From Bacteroidota bacterium (GTDB lineage: Bacteria > Bacteroidota > Rhodothermia > Rhodothermales > UBA10348): a stretch of DNA of 60,866 nucleotides. How positions within the stretch are numbered: position 1 is the first letter of the stretch; each line of letters begins with the position of its first letter. This document shows positions 16,863 to 25,076 of the stretch, in pieces. The notes under the pieces were generated by a model. It ran no database searches and was not told the origin of the DNA. It was given only the letters and a program-made list of their open reading frames with translations. A program made the position numbers and the translations under genes. The stretch spans positions 1 through 60,866 of the forward strand of contig JAJCYP010000096.1 in NCBI GenBank assembly GCA_029262855.1. Direction: 5' to 3'.

Positions 16863-17977
16863 GTGGGTAGCAGGGGAGTGAGCGTGAAGTCACCCTCGCG
16901 ACTGAGCGAAAAACGTTGCGAGTAGTCTGTGCGGCTTACCGTGTGAGTGACCCGCCGCACATACCAGAGGCCATCGTGGGTCAGGCCTACACCGCGAACG
17001 CCAACCAACTTGCGCGCCCGTAGGACATGCCCATATCGGACGCTGTCCACCTCGCCGTCTGCCGTCACCGGGTCCGGGGCGTTGGTCGCAGCAGCCAGGA
17101 GGCCAGTGGCCGCGCGGGTCGGACTTTGGTTGGCCGTATCGCGCTGCAGGCGAATGCGGTTCGGCGTCGCTGGGCGGGCCACCAGTGGTGGAAGCCGAAG
17201 GGACGGTAGTACCGGGATTGGAATGCTTGTCTTTGTAATCGGCTCAAGGAAGACGCCGCGCTCGCCGGTAAGTGCGAGCGCATCGTTCGCGAAGGTGATC
17301 GATTTCAGGTTTGACGTTGAGCCCAGGTTCATCGAAAGCGCAGGCTGCGGCAGGCCGACGCGGCTCGCCGGCCCGATGTAGGCCTGGCTCGCGCCGAAGG
17401 TCAGTGGTTCGAGGTAAAACACAAACCCGTTCCGCCCTGCCAATCGCTTGAGAAACTGGAGGTCTGTCTCATGCTGGCGGGGAATTCGATTGAGAGAAAT
17501 CGGGAAGTCCGCCGTCGGCATGGCCATGGGTGCGATGCCATGTTTCGCGTACGCTGACAGCACACGCGTCGCGATCATGAAATCCGACTGGTTTGGAAAC
17601 TCCGCGTTCTTTTCCTCCAGGTCCATGAGCGCAGTGAGATCGCGACCTGTTACGGTTAGAGTCGCCTGGCCCGGCTCAGTGCCGGGATTAAACTGATGAT
17701 GCGTGATGACGCCGTCAATCAGTACCTCTGGCCGAGCTCCCATCAGCACCCCGATGATGATGCGTTTCATTGGGGCCACCGTGCCCTTTTGGATCAGGCC
17801 ATAATCCGCCAGACCATTTCGTGCAAGGTTGAACGTTATCTGGAACCCGTCGCCCTGGCTCGAATCGCTGGTCACTTCCAGCTGCTGCAGCGCGCTCGTC
17901 AGGTCGTACGGCGCCGGCAACGGGACGGTGTCGCCGACGAGGATTACGATCCGAATGCCGAGTAGACTGGTAAACAT
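16859..17977 (-). CDS. Hub protein, phage late control gene D / gp27 type
   Basis: The 372-aa protein matches the gpD/gp27 half of VgrG. It contains Q-A-T-L-T-V-T-G-R-D-L-T-A-L-M-D-L-E-E, then R-V-L-S-A-Y-A-K-H-G-I, and the family motif Q-H-E-T-D-L-Q-F-L-K-R-L-A-G-R-N-G-F-V-F-Y. The C-terminal R-R-V-T-H-T-V-S-R-T-D-Y-S-Q-R-F-S-L is also typical. The hub forms the trimeric adaptor between spike and tube. The next gene, the spike, overlaps it by 4 bases, so stoichiometric coupled translation is expected. Confidence 0.85.
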   Translation of the reverse strand: MFTSLLGIRIVILVGDTVPLPAPYDLTSALQQLEVTSDSSQGDGFQITFNLARNGLADYGLIQKGTVAPMKRIIIGVLMGARPEVLIDGVITHHQFNPGTEPGQATLTVTGRDLTALMDLEEKNAEFPNQSDFMIATRVLSAYAKHGIAPMAMPTADFPISLNRIPRQHETDLQFLKRLAGRNGFVFYLEPLTFGASQAYIGPASRVGLPQPALSMNLGSTSNLKSITFANDALALTGERGVFLEPITKTSIPIPVLPSLRLPPLVARPATPNRIRLQRDTANQSPTRAATGLLAAATNAPDPVTADGEVDSVRYGHVLRARKLVGVRGVGLTHDGLWYVRRVTHTVSRTDYSQRFSLSREGDFTLTPLLPT

Positions 17978-17985
17978 GCGGGTGC

Positions 17986-18285
17986 TTATCTAGGCATAAC
18001 GATGGCGATCCGGCGACCCACCACGTCAGTGAGTTCTTCTGGTCGGAACGTGTCGTTCGCATCGGCGACCCGCCAGAATTGCGTGGGATCGCCCAGATAT
18101 TTGGCGGTGATGTTGTCCAAGCGATCCCCTTGCGCGACAACATGCTCGGCGAAGGGGGTGTCCTCCCCAGCAGCGGGCAGCAGCCGGCGTTCGAGATAGC
18201 GGATATCCTGGGGTTCTCCATCCGCGTCCGTGACCGCGAGCTTCTTTGTGGTCAACTTGGCGTATCGGCTGTCGGGTTCGAACAT
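17986..18285 (-). CDS. LysM-domain baseplate protein
   Basis: This 99-aa protein has one LysM-like domain in its second half: H-V-V-A-Q-G-D-R-L-D-N-I-T-A-K-Y-L-G-D-P-T-Q-F-W-R-V-A-D-A-N. This is the form found in phage tail X proteins and in Afp7/Pvc7. In eCIS the LysM domain sits around the hub and need not bind peptidoglycan. In Afp the LysM domain is fused to the tube-like adaptor; here the preceding gene encodes that adaptor separately, with 17 bases between them. Confidence 0.8.
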   Translation of the reverse strand: MFEPDSRYAKLTTKKLAVTDADGEPQDIRYLERRLLPAAGEDTPFAEHVVAQGDRLDNITAKYLGDPTQFWRVADANDTFRPEELTDVVGRRIAIVMPR

Positions 18286-18302
18286 GGTGGTTTCCTTTGC
18301 TC

Positions 18303-18935
18303 CTAGAAATTGGCAGCGGTAGAGGCGCCGTTGACCGTAGCCATGCCCTCCTTGATCAGTTGGTGCGTCATGAACAGCGCCCCACCAGGGCTGAGCAACC
18401 CGAGGTTGAAATAACTCAACACGGTCAGGTCGAGGGACACCTTGGCGTGAATCGGGTTCAGGTTCGGATCGAACATCTCCTCCGTGATCGAAAAGCCGGT
18501 GAGCCGTACCGGAAGCACGCGCTTGACGCCCCAGACCAAGATCGCCAGTGGGGCCTCCGGCTGAATTACTTCGACGGTCCCGAGACGCAACAACGCCTCG
18601 TTGGCGATGACCAGGGCGCTCTTCGGGTACAGCAGCATTTCCAGGGAAGCGAGCTGCGGATGGATGCCGAGTTGGGCCGTGACCGGGTCAGCCGTCTCCA
18701 TCTGATCCGTTGCGTCCAGGACCACATCCAGCTTGAAGGATTCCTCGGGCGGTCCTGCCAGTCTCATTGCCTCGCCGGGGGCACCGCCGCTGGCCGGCGA
18801 GGTGCGCGCCTTCAAGGTGCGGGAGAGCGTCTCCGGGTTGTATTGGAACTGGATAACACTAGCCAGCGGGTTGGCCGGGTCGAGGCCAAGCAGGGCGCCT
18901 TTCAGGAGGCGGGGGGAGTTGGGGAAGGTGGTCAT
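18303..18935 (-). CDS. Contractile injection system tube-adaptor protein (Afp7 N-terminal type)
   Basis: The 210-aa product contains I-Q-F-Q-Y-N-P-E-T-L-S-R-T-L-K, a signature of the CIS tube family, then D-A-T-D-Q-M and I-H-P-Q-L-A-S-L-E-M-L-L-Y-P, then V-L-W-G-type strands and S-I-T-E-E-M-F-D-P-N-L-N-P-I-H-A-K-V. These proteins have the fold of the inner tube and form the adaptor between the hub and the first tube ring. It precedes the LysM gene, together corresponding to Afp7 split in two. Two unrelated small genes lie immediately upstream. Confidence 0.8.
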   Translation of the reverse strand: MTTFPNSPRLLKGALLGLDPANPLASVIQFQYNPETLSRTLKARTSPASGGAPGEAMRLAGPPEESFKLDVVLDATDQMETADPVTAQLGIHPQLASLEMLLYPKSALVIANEALLRLGTVEVIQPEAPLAILVWGVKRVLPVRLTGFSITEEMFDPNLNPIHAKVSLDLTVLSYFNLGLLSPGGALFMTHQLIKEGMATVNGASTAANF

Positions 18936-18950
18936 GCTTGAAGCGAAGGA

Positions 18951-19319
18951 CTAACGACCATGGGGGTGCCCGGGCTTCGTGGCCGTGCCGGGAATGCGAT
19001 AGAGCGGTACCCCTTGGCTGCGCGCCTCGATGTCATTCATCAATCGATCTGGGAATTTGGTGGCGAATCGACGCACCGGGGACTGCCACCAATCGCTATC
19101 GTATGGATGAGCGACGATGAGTCGCGCTTCCTTCAACAGCAACCTCGTCGCTGTCGAACCGGTAATTGGAGGCAGCGCAAGGGTCTGCACCTCGAGCTTT
19201 CGGGGTGAGGCGCCCATCTCTGGAATGTCCGTCTGGCCTTCCAACGCTCCCCGCTGCTCGGACGAGTATGCGACCGCGGTCGCCTGGATTTCCTTGTCGA
19301 GGGCATAGAAGGTGGTCAT
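18951..19319 (-). CDS. Unknown small eCIS-operon protein, 122 aa
   Basis: I do not recognise this protein. ATG at 19319 (MTTFYALDKEIQATAVAYSS) is the preferred start; a GTG at 19346 that overlaps the upstream stop codon would add nine hydrophobic residues. No signal peptide, zinc site or repeat is obvious. The sequence has a central P-P-I-T-G-S and a basic C-terminus (KPGHPHGR). It lies between the effector-like genes and the structural adaptor gene. Roles as cargo chaperone, adaptor, second effector or immunity factor are possible; none can be shown from the sequence. Confidence 0.6.
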   Translation of the reverse strand: MTTFYALDKEIQATAVAYSSEQRGALEGQTDIPEMGASPRKLEVQTLALPPITGSTATRLLLKEARLIVAHPYDSDWWQSPVRRFATKFPDRLMNDIEARSQGVPLYRIPGTATKPGHPHGR

Positions 19320-19345
19320 AAATAAGCCTAGTAGAAGAGTGCTCA

Positions 19346-19723
19346 CTAACGATCGTTGAAGCCGTAATAGTCCGGGAACGGATGGTGGAGGTGTTTAGCC
19401 GTGAAAGCAACAACCGTAGCCGACGATCCATCCGGTAGGACTAGTTGGTCTCCATTCACTTCTAGAAAACCGACGCAGCGGTGGCCTGCAATCGCAAAGA
19501 GATAGGTTCTGTCCAATTCAGGCACGACGTACGAGGAGCTTGCATATTCTAAGTCGATGAGTCCGCTTCCGGGGGGCAACGCCTGACTGATTGGCTCAAT
19601 GACCGCCTTTCGATCGAAGACGAGGATCGAAGGAGACAACTTCTTTCTGACCAGGCAGTCCCGCACCACTTTCCCAGTCAAAAAACTATCAACGGTGGTA
19701 TTAGCCCCTGGTTGGTATTGCAT
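19346..19723 (-). CDS. Unknown small protein beside the effector gene, 125 aa
   Basis: No family is recognised. The protein is soluble and mixed alpha/beta, with a hydrophobic strand cluster (TYLFAIAGHRCVGFLEVNG) and an aromatic tail (HLHHPFPDYYGF). The gene starts 14 bases after the effector gene ends, on the same strand. This is where a dedicated immunity protein or loading factor for that effector would sit, but that is inference. Together with 18951-19319 it is a two-gene insert between the effector and the structural gene for the tube adaptor. Confidence 0.6.
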   Translation of the reverse strand: MQYQPGANTTVDSFLTGKVVRDCLVRKKLSPSILVFDRKAVIEPISQALPPGSGLIDLEYASSSYVVPELDRTYLFAIAGHRCVGFLEVNGDQLVLPDGSSATVVAFTAKHLHHPFPDYYGFNDR

Positions 19724-19737
19724 CGCGAGTCCTTCGA

Positions 19738-21273
19738 TTAGGTCAGCCTCTTCTCAACGACAAAGGGGCCATTCCAACTGCCGGCCCCGGGGTTTCTCAG
19801 TCTTGGCCTTCCCGCCACAAACTCCCACCTAAGTCCAGTCCGGGTATAACCATAGTAGCCGGAAATCATGAAAGCGTCCGAGTATTGCTTACGGAGCTGT
19901 TGGAATAGGTTGTCTGGAGTATCCAGACCCCGAATTTCCTTTGATAAGGCGGCGTGTTCGAAGCCAGCGGCTGCAGCCGTCGAACAATTCTTCCCGAGGA
20001 TGTAAAATGTTTGTGGGTCTGCCTTGAGGTCTTGCCAGTATTGATTGAGAAGAGCCGCCTGCGCCAGTGTGACTTTGAGCAAGATCAGGCTTGATTTCAT
20101 GTCCAAGAGCTTCGCCAATTCCAAATCGACGTATGGCCTCCGATTTGCAAGAAACCAAGCCATGTCGGCCGATATTCCGGGTAGGCCCAGTCCGGTACTC
20201 GCCCGCGATTCGGCACTACTGCCGGCGACGCCCGGTTGATCGCCAAAGTATCCGCGGGTAGCCATCTTCCCACCAACACCGGGGACTACGACATCGGCAT
20301 GCTGCTCCATTACACCCGGTTCGTGTTCTTTCGACCACATGCCCCGAACGATCAAGCCCACCCAAAGCTTGTTCGGTTCGCCAGGAATGGACGATCTGAT
20401 ACGGGTGGTCTTCTCAGCGGTGTGTGTATCGATCTGGGCGTTCCCCAACAACTGCATGGCCTTCGCGAGTTCCCTACCAGAGAATTCGTCCTTGACGTCT
20501 TCGATAAAACCCTTTCCGGTGTGGGTATTCAAGTGATCGTTGTAGTAGTTGATCATCGCGCGAACTTGATCGGGGGGCACTGACAAGATTCGGTACACCT
20601 CCTGCTCGTCTGTCCCCAAGCCTCGAAACGCGTCCCTCGCCTTTCGGGCTAGGCCCTCCGGCGTTCCGGGACCAGCAACTCTCCTTCGAATAGGGCCCGT
20701 GGGTTGTAGGGTGTGCACCAATTCATGGGCCAGTAGAAATCTTCCACTGGTCGTTCCGGGCGCGTACTGGCCCGCTCCGAAAACAATGTCCTCGCCAACG
20801 GTGTAGGCATGTGCGTTCACCGCTTTTGCCGACTCCGCGGCGTCGCCGCCTGTGTGAATCCGAACACCGCTCAAGTCATGCCAGATACCAACCGGAGTGG
20901 CGGATCGGTTCAGGACACGTTGGGCCACCGTATCGGCCTCGCGCTCAAATTCATCATACCGGGCATCGACGGCCGATAGCGGGAGTGAAGGCATGCCTCC
21001 CGATGCATGAGGCGCAACCTGGCCGAATTCATGCCTAAGTCGTGGCTCGAAGTAGGCGCGCGTGTCGGCACTAAGAGGCTGGCCCGGGGAGCCCAGCACT
21101 TTGTGGACTGACGGCGGCGCAAATCCCGGAAGGCATTTGCCGGCCGGACCGTGTGTTCCGCCGCAGGCACATTTGCGATGAAGCGTGGGGCGGCCCGCTG
21201 TTAGCGTCGGCCGCACGGTTGGTGCGGCCGGAAAGCGAGAGGTTTTTGGGTTGGTTGCCAGTGCGTGTTCCAT
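19738..21273 (-). CDS. DUF4157 effector with annexin-like repeat and predicted permuted papain-like domain
   Basis: ATG at 21273 (MEHALATNPKTSRFPAAPT) gives 511 aa; the 106-aa gene ends 4 bases earlier. Near residues 33-48 lies a small Cys cluster (KCACGG...GKC) often seen before DUF4157 in eCIS cargo. The DUF4157 region spans about 60-195, with E-R-E-A-D at 111-115, the strand run NAHAYTVGEDIVFGAGQYAP and the zincin motif HELVH at 183-187. Residues 207-276 read as one annexin-type repeat: A-F-R-G-L-G-T-D-E, a Y-R-I-L helix, and I-E-D-V-K-D-E-F-S-G. The last 200 residues carry QHADVVV (His 325) and ILGKNCSTAAAAGF (Cys 430). His before Cys suggests a circularly permuted papain fold (DUF4105/LRAT-like). 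The ends are clear; the middle and C-terminal domain calls are inferred from motifs. It is probably cargo loaded in the tube. Confidence 0.75.
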   Translation of the reverse strand: MEHALATNPKTSRFPAAPTVRPTLTAGRPTLHRKCACGGTHGPAGKCLPGFAPPSVHKVLGSPGQPLSADTRAYFEPRLRHEFGQVAPHASGGMPSLPLSAVDARYDEFEREADTVAQRVLNRSATPVGIWHDLSGVRIHTGGDAAESAKAVNAHAYTVGEDIVFGAGQYAPGTTSGRFLLAHELVHTLQPTGPIRRRVAGPGTPEGLARKARDAFRGLGTDEQEVYRILSVPPDQVRAMINYYNDHLNTHTGKGFIEDVKDEFSGRELAKAMQLLGNAQIDTHTAEKTTRIRSSIPGEPNKLWVGLIVRGMWSKEHEPGVMEQHADVVVPGVGGKMATRGYFGDQPGVAGSSAESRASTGLGLPGISADMAWFLANRRPYVDLELAKLLDMKSSLILLKVTLAQAALLNQYWQDLKADPQTFYILGKNCSTAAAAGFEHAALSKEIRGLDTPDNLFQQLRKQYSDAFMISGYYGYTRTGLRWEFVAGRPRLRNPGAGSWNGPFVVEKRLT

Positions 21274-21277
21274 TTCG

Positions 21278-21598
21278 TCAAGTGCCTGGTTCAGTCGAGC
21301 CTCTAGGGGCGGCGAAAGCGACGGGAGAAAGGCTGGCGAATACAGAGTGAGCAACGGCCGCTGGGAGATCCGGTGTCGGTTGAATCGATTCGGCCTGTAT
21401 CGGTGCGGCCTGGAGGTGGACTAGGGCGGAGGAACTCCAGCCTCTCGCGGGAGCGTCGGCAAAATGCCTGGCAAGTTCCCCGATCAGTGCCGCCTCAAAA
21501 CGCGCGGCTTCGCCTGGGCCAAGCTCAAGTCCGTCGAGCACGACGCGCTCAATGTGCAGGTGGACCGAGGGGCGAGGGTTGGTGGATGGTCGATTCAT
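21278..21598 (-). CDS. Small eCIS-associated protein of unknown function
   Basis: The start at 21598 (MNRPSTNPRP) overlaps the AAA+ gene stop by ATGA. The 106-aa product has a conserved-looking N-terminal part, V-H-L-H-I-E-R-V-V-L-D-G-L-E-L-G-P-G-E-A, followed by a helix A-A-L-I-G-E-L-A-R-H-F. Similar short proteins occur between the ATPase and DUF4157 genes of other eCIS loci; that statement is from memory of such loci, not a search. The rest is low-complexity. No catalytic residues are visible. Confidence 0.65.
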   Translation of the reverse strand: MNRPSTNPRPSVHLHIERVVLDGLELGPGEAARFEAALIGELARHFADAPARGWSSSALVHLQAAPIQAESIQPTPDLPAAVAHSVFASLSPVAFAAPRGSTEPGT

Positions 21599-23622
21599 AC
21601 CCAGCCTCCCAGTTCCGCCTCGCTGGGCGGCCGTTCGAGTTTTGCGCATTCGCCGCGCGCGGCGTGTAGCAGGTGTTTCATCCGAACCGGTTCGTCAGTG
21701 TCGGCGGCCAGAAAGGCGGCGTGCAGCGCGATGTTGCGGATGTTGCCGCCGGCGACGTTGAGACGGGCAAGCAGGGCGGGGGCCAGAGAGTCGGTTGGGG
21801 TGGCGGCGGGGAAGACCCGCCTCCAGATTTCGGTCCTTTGCTCGGCGTCGGGGAACGGAAACTGTACAACAAATCGGAGCCGGCGGAGAAACGCGGTGTC
21901 GAGCGCCTGTTTGAAGTTGGTGGTGAGGACGGCCAGGCCGCGGTAGCTCTCGATGCGCTGCAGGAGATACCCGACCTCGATGTTTGCGTAGCGGTCGTGG
22001 CTGTCCTTCACCTCGCTCCGCTTGCCGAACAGGGCGTCTGCCTCATCGAAGAGCAAGATCGCCCCGCCCGCCTCGGCGGCGTCGAACACGCGGCGCAGAT
22101 TCTTCTCCGTTTCGCCGATGTATTTGCTGACCACTGCGCTGAGATCGATGCGGAAGAGATCAAGTTGAAGTTCGTTGGCCAGCACTTCGGCTGCCATGGT
22201 CTTTCCTGTGCCGCTGGCGCCGGCGAACAGTGCGCTGATGCCCAGGCCGCGCGCACCCATTCCTGCAAAGCCCCATTGCTCATGCACGCGGAACCGGTGC
22301 CGGACGTGCGTCGCGATCTCCCTCAGCGTGCGCAACTGCGCCTCCGGCAGCAGGAGGTCGTCCCAGGTTGCGGCGGGCTCCAGGCGTTGAGCCAGCGAAG
22401 CGAGCCGGGCGCGCGAATGCGCACGGCAGTGGGACCAGAGTGTCCCTGACGGGAAATGCTGGGCGGTCGCGCCGGTAGAGCGCCCAAGGGCAAGGGCAGT
22501 TTCCCGGACTTCCTGAGCAGTGAGGCAGAACTGGCCAACAACCGCGTCCAACTGACCATTCAGACCAGGCGTACCTGCGCCCAAAGCCTCGATCCAAAGC
22601 TCGCGCTGCTCGCTCGGCGCCGGGCGCGGAACGTCGAGCTTCCAACTCGTGCGTATGAGTCCTCGTAGCGGCTCGCGCGTCAAAACGAACACCGGGCCAT
22701 TGATCGATTCGATCAATGCATTCACGACGCGCAACGTCTCTCCAGACTTACCGGCGATTGACTCTTCATCGCAACAATCGACCAGCAAGGCGCTGCCCGC
22801 CAGTGCCGCTTCCCGTTCCCAAAGGCGGGCAAAGGTCTCGCGCTCGATGGACGATAGTGGGACATCTTGAGCGGACAACCGATAGAGGTGCCGGCCCATG
22901 GCCCGACAAGTCTCGGCCGTTACGGCAATCAGATCGTGCGACGAGTCGCCGCAGAACTGAATGATGGGCAGCGGCTGCCCGGACGGATGAGCCTCGCCAC
23001 GCTCCAGAAGGCGCTCGACCACGGCGTACTGTGACGGCGTAATCTTGTCGGAAGCCATGACCTGGTGTACAAGCGGTTGGAGCCGTTCGTCCAGATACGG
23101 CGTCCCGGCGAGCAGATGAAGTAACCACTCGTCGATCCGCAAGGAGCTGTTGGTCAACGAATCGCCGGGGCCCATTTCGATGAGCCTCCAGCGTCGCAAT
23201 GGCGCAGTCGGCAACAATGCGCTCCAATGCGCATCCGGCAAGCTGGCCAGAGCGAGGCCGAATGTCGGTCCACCGTGTTGCAGATCGCCCTGGGCCTGGC
23301 TTACGAGCGTAGCGAATGCAGAATCCAGCTCCGTTCCGGCGCACAACACCAACAGGTCGCGCTCAAACGGGGATAGGCCAAAGGCACCACACACGGCATC
23401 CAGGGCCGATGGAGGTCTGGATGACTCTGTTTCGGGCGGAACGTGAAGGGGTTCCGCCACATCCGGTTCTGAAGTCAAGGGCACCCAGTCCACCTTGGGC
23501 GATCCGGCGGTCGGCTGGGCTAGGGCAATCCGAGCCTCCAATGCCCGCCGAACGTTTCCCAGCGCAATCAGCAGCGACTGCTGATTCGACTCGGCCCAAA
23601 TAGGTGAGGGAGCGCAGTTCAT
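21595..23622 (-). CDS. eCIS AAA+ ATPase (Afp15/Pvc15 type)
   Basis: The 675-aa protein has a divergent 420-residue N-terminal region and a C-terminal AAA+ module: Walker A GASGTGKT at about 468-475, Walker B ILLFDEADALFGKR around 522-535, sensor 1 LTTN, and an arginine-finger region FLRRLRF near 580. The organisation with a long N-terminal region and Cdc48-like AAA core is that of the eCIS ATPase, which is needed for particle assembly or cargo loading. It lies two bases downstream of the DUF4255 gene and overlaps the next gene by 4 bases. Confidence 0.9.
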   Translation of the reverse strand: MNCAPSPIWAESNQQSLLIALGNVRRALEARIALAQPTAGSPKVDWVPLTSEPDVAEPLHVPPETESSRPPSALDAVCGAFGLSPFERDLLVLCAGTELDSAFATLVSQAQGDLQHGGPTFGLALASLPDAHWSALLPTAPLRRWRLIEMGPGDSLTNSSLRIDEWLLHLLAGTPYLDERLQPLVHQVMASDKITPSQYAVVERLLERGEAHPSGQPLPIIQFCGDSSHDLIAVTAETCRAMGRHLYRLSAQDVPLSSIERETFARLWEREAALAGSALLVDCCDEESIAGKSGETLRVVNALIESINGPVFVLTREPLRGLIRTSWKLDVPRPAPSEQRELWIEALGAGTPGLNGQLDAVVGQFCLTAQEVRETALALGRSTGATAQHFPSGTLWSHCRAHSRARLASLAQRLEPAATWDDLLLPEAQLRTLREIATHVRHRFRVHEQWGFAGMGARGLGISALFAGASGTGKTMAAEVLANELQLDLFRIDLSAVVSKYIGETEKNLRRVFDAAEAGGAILLFDEADALFGKRSEVKDSHDRYANIEVGYLLQRIESYRGLAVLTTNFKQALDTAFLRRLRFVVQFPFPDAEQRTEIWRRVFPAATPTDSLAPALLARLNVAGGNIRNIALHAAFLAADTDEPVRMKHLLHAARGECAKLERPPSEAELGGWV

Positions 23623-23624
23623 GG

Positions 23625-25076
23625 TCAGGCAGGAAGCGTGACTAGCTGGTTGGCGAAAAAAGCAGGTGGCTTTGGGGTTTGAAAACGCTCGATGAAGAGA
23701 CTCTCAACGCCCGCCACGCGTAGCCGGAGCGGATACTTGGGAGGCGCTGGCGGGACGCCCACGAGCGCGAACATCGCGACTGGCAAATCGCCTTTGAATT
23801 TCAGTGTGTTCGTCTCAGAGGCGGTGCCGGCAAAGTCGGGTGCGCCGACCAACTCTCGGTCACCGATGATTAACGATACCTGCTGACCCCGGAGCACTTT
23901 GGGTTCACATTCCAAGGTCACTTCAGTCAGGCGCATCTGGTCCTCGACGGGCTTTGCGGTGATCTGTGGTTCGTGACCGGAGTCGAATCGAATGGAAGGC
24001 GCGATGCCCAGCGGAAGCGCATTGCTCGTCCACACAATGGAGTCTGCAGGGCGCGTTCCACTTAGGAAGACCGACCAGACCCCCGCCGACCATTCGGCTG
24101 CCGGTTGCGCCTGTCCAAGATTGACTTCGAGATGAGAGTCCGCCAGTTTCAAGACGTCGTCGGGCACGTCAAATCGTTCGCCACTGGTGTTGTCATTGAG
24201 CTCTTCCCGCGTCGGCGCTGCTGAGATCGTAAGGCCGCCAATCGGGACCTCCAGTTGGAGATTGAGGCCATGATGGACAAAGACGGCCTTCGTGTCGGTG
24301 CCGGTGAGATGATGACCCAAGAGGTGAACAGTCTCGCCGACCCGCGCTGCGGGCTGGTAGTTGTCAGCTCGCACCGCGAGCAGCGTCGGAAAGGGCGCGA
24401 GCAAATTGGCCTGAACTACAGGACCCCGTGCGTCTGCACCCACCTTCAGCACCGGGAGGGCAGAGCGTGCGGGCTTTGTAGATTCGATCAGCACCACGGT
24501 CACGAGATAGGCCACGCTTGGGCGGTACGGTGCCTGGAAACTGGTCCAGAGCTTGGACATCTCCTCGATGCCGAAGGTGTGCGAAGAGATCTTTATCGAT
24601 TCGACCTGATCGGCAAGTCCCGTTTTTGTCAGAGCAAGCAGATGGGCGGGCAAGCTCCCGGCAGCCGTACTGCCGGGAAGATCCGTCTTGAGACTGGCGC
24701 GGATAGCCTTGCGTGTCAGAACGGGCGTCTCATGCAGCAATTGAAGCGCGTAGCCAAGAAGCGCCTCGGCGTGAAGGTCGCGCGCGTCGTATGCGGTGAG
24801 GAGATAATGCAGGTCCAGTGCTAGCGGGGGATTGCCCACGCGCTCGCCTGCGGGGTCCACGGAGGGTAACCCGGAGTTCCGCCAGCCGGGGTTCATGGAC
24901 ACGTGATATAGAAACAGGTTTAGCTGGCTTTCCTCGTTCGTGGCCTCCTTCGGATCCCGGATAGGTGGCTTGGCCGTAACCTTGACCTGAGCGGCCAAAT
25001 CACTGCCTATCAGACCATCATTGAGTAGGTCCTTAAGAACCGCCGTTACCCCTGCTATGGCGAGCGGGCTGCTCAT
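23625..25076 (-). CDS. DUF4255 tail-terminator protein (Afp16/Pvc16 type) with IPT-like C-terminus
   Basis: The N-terminal 190 residues are a DUF4255 (Pvc16_N) domain: I-A-G-V-T-A-V-L-K-D-L-L-N-D-G, then Q-L-N-L-F-L-Y-H-V-S-M-N-P-G-W-R-N, then L-H-Y-L-L-T-A-Y and E-A-L-L-G-Y-A-L-Q-L-L-H-E-T-P. Afp16 caps the distal end of tube and sheath. The remaining 290 residues are beta-rich and contain an IPT/TIG-like segment (VGETVHLLGHHL) and a jelly-roll-like end, longer than minimal Afp16. The gene overlaps the proline-rich gene by ATGA. Confidence 0.85.
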   Translation of the reverse strand: MSSPLAIAGVTAVLKDLLNDGLIGSDLAAQVKVTAKPPIRDPKEATNEESQLNLFLYHVSMNPGWRNSGLPSVDPAGERVGNPPLALDLHYLLTAYDARDLHAEALLGYALQLLHETPVLTRKAIRASLKTDLPGSTAAGSLPAHLLALTKTGLADQVESIKISSHTFGIEEMSKLWTSFQAPYRPSVAYLVTVVLIESTKPARSALPVLKVGADARGPVVQANLLAPFPTLLAVRADNYQPAARVGETVHLLGHHLTGTDTKAVFVHHGLNLQLEVPIGGLTISAAPTREELNDNTSGERFDVPDDVLKLADSHLEVNLGQAQPAAEWSAGVWSVFLSGTRPADSIVWTSNALPLGIAPSIRFDSGHEPQITAKPVEDQMRLTEVTLECEPKVLRGQQVSLIIGDRELVGAPDFAGTASETNTLKFKGDLPVAMFALVGVPPAPPKYPLRLRVAGVESLFIERFQTPKPPAFFANQLVTLPA

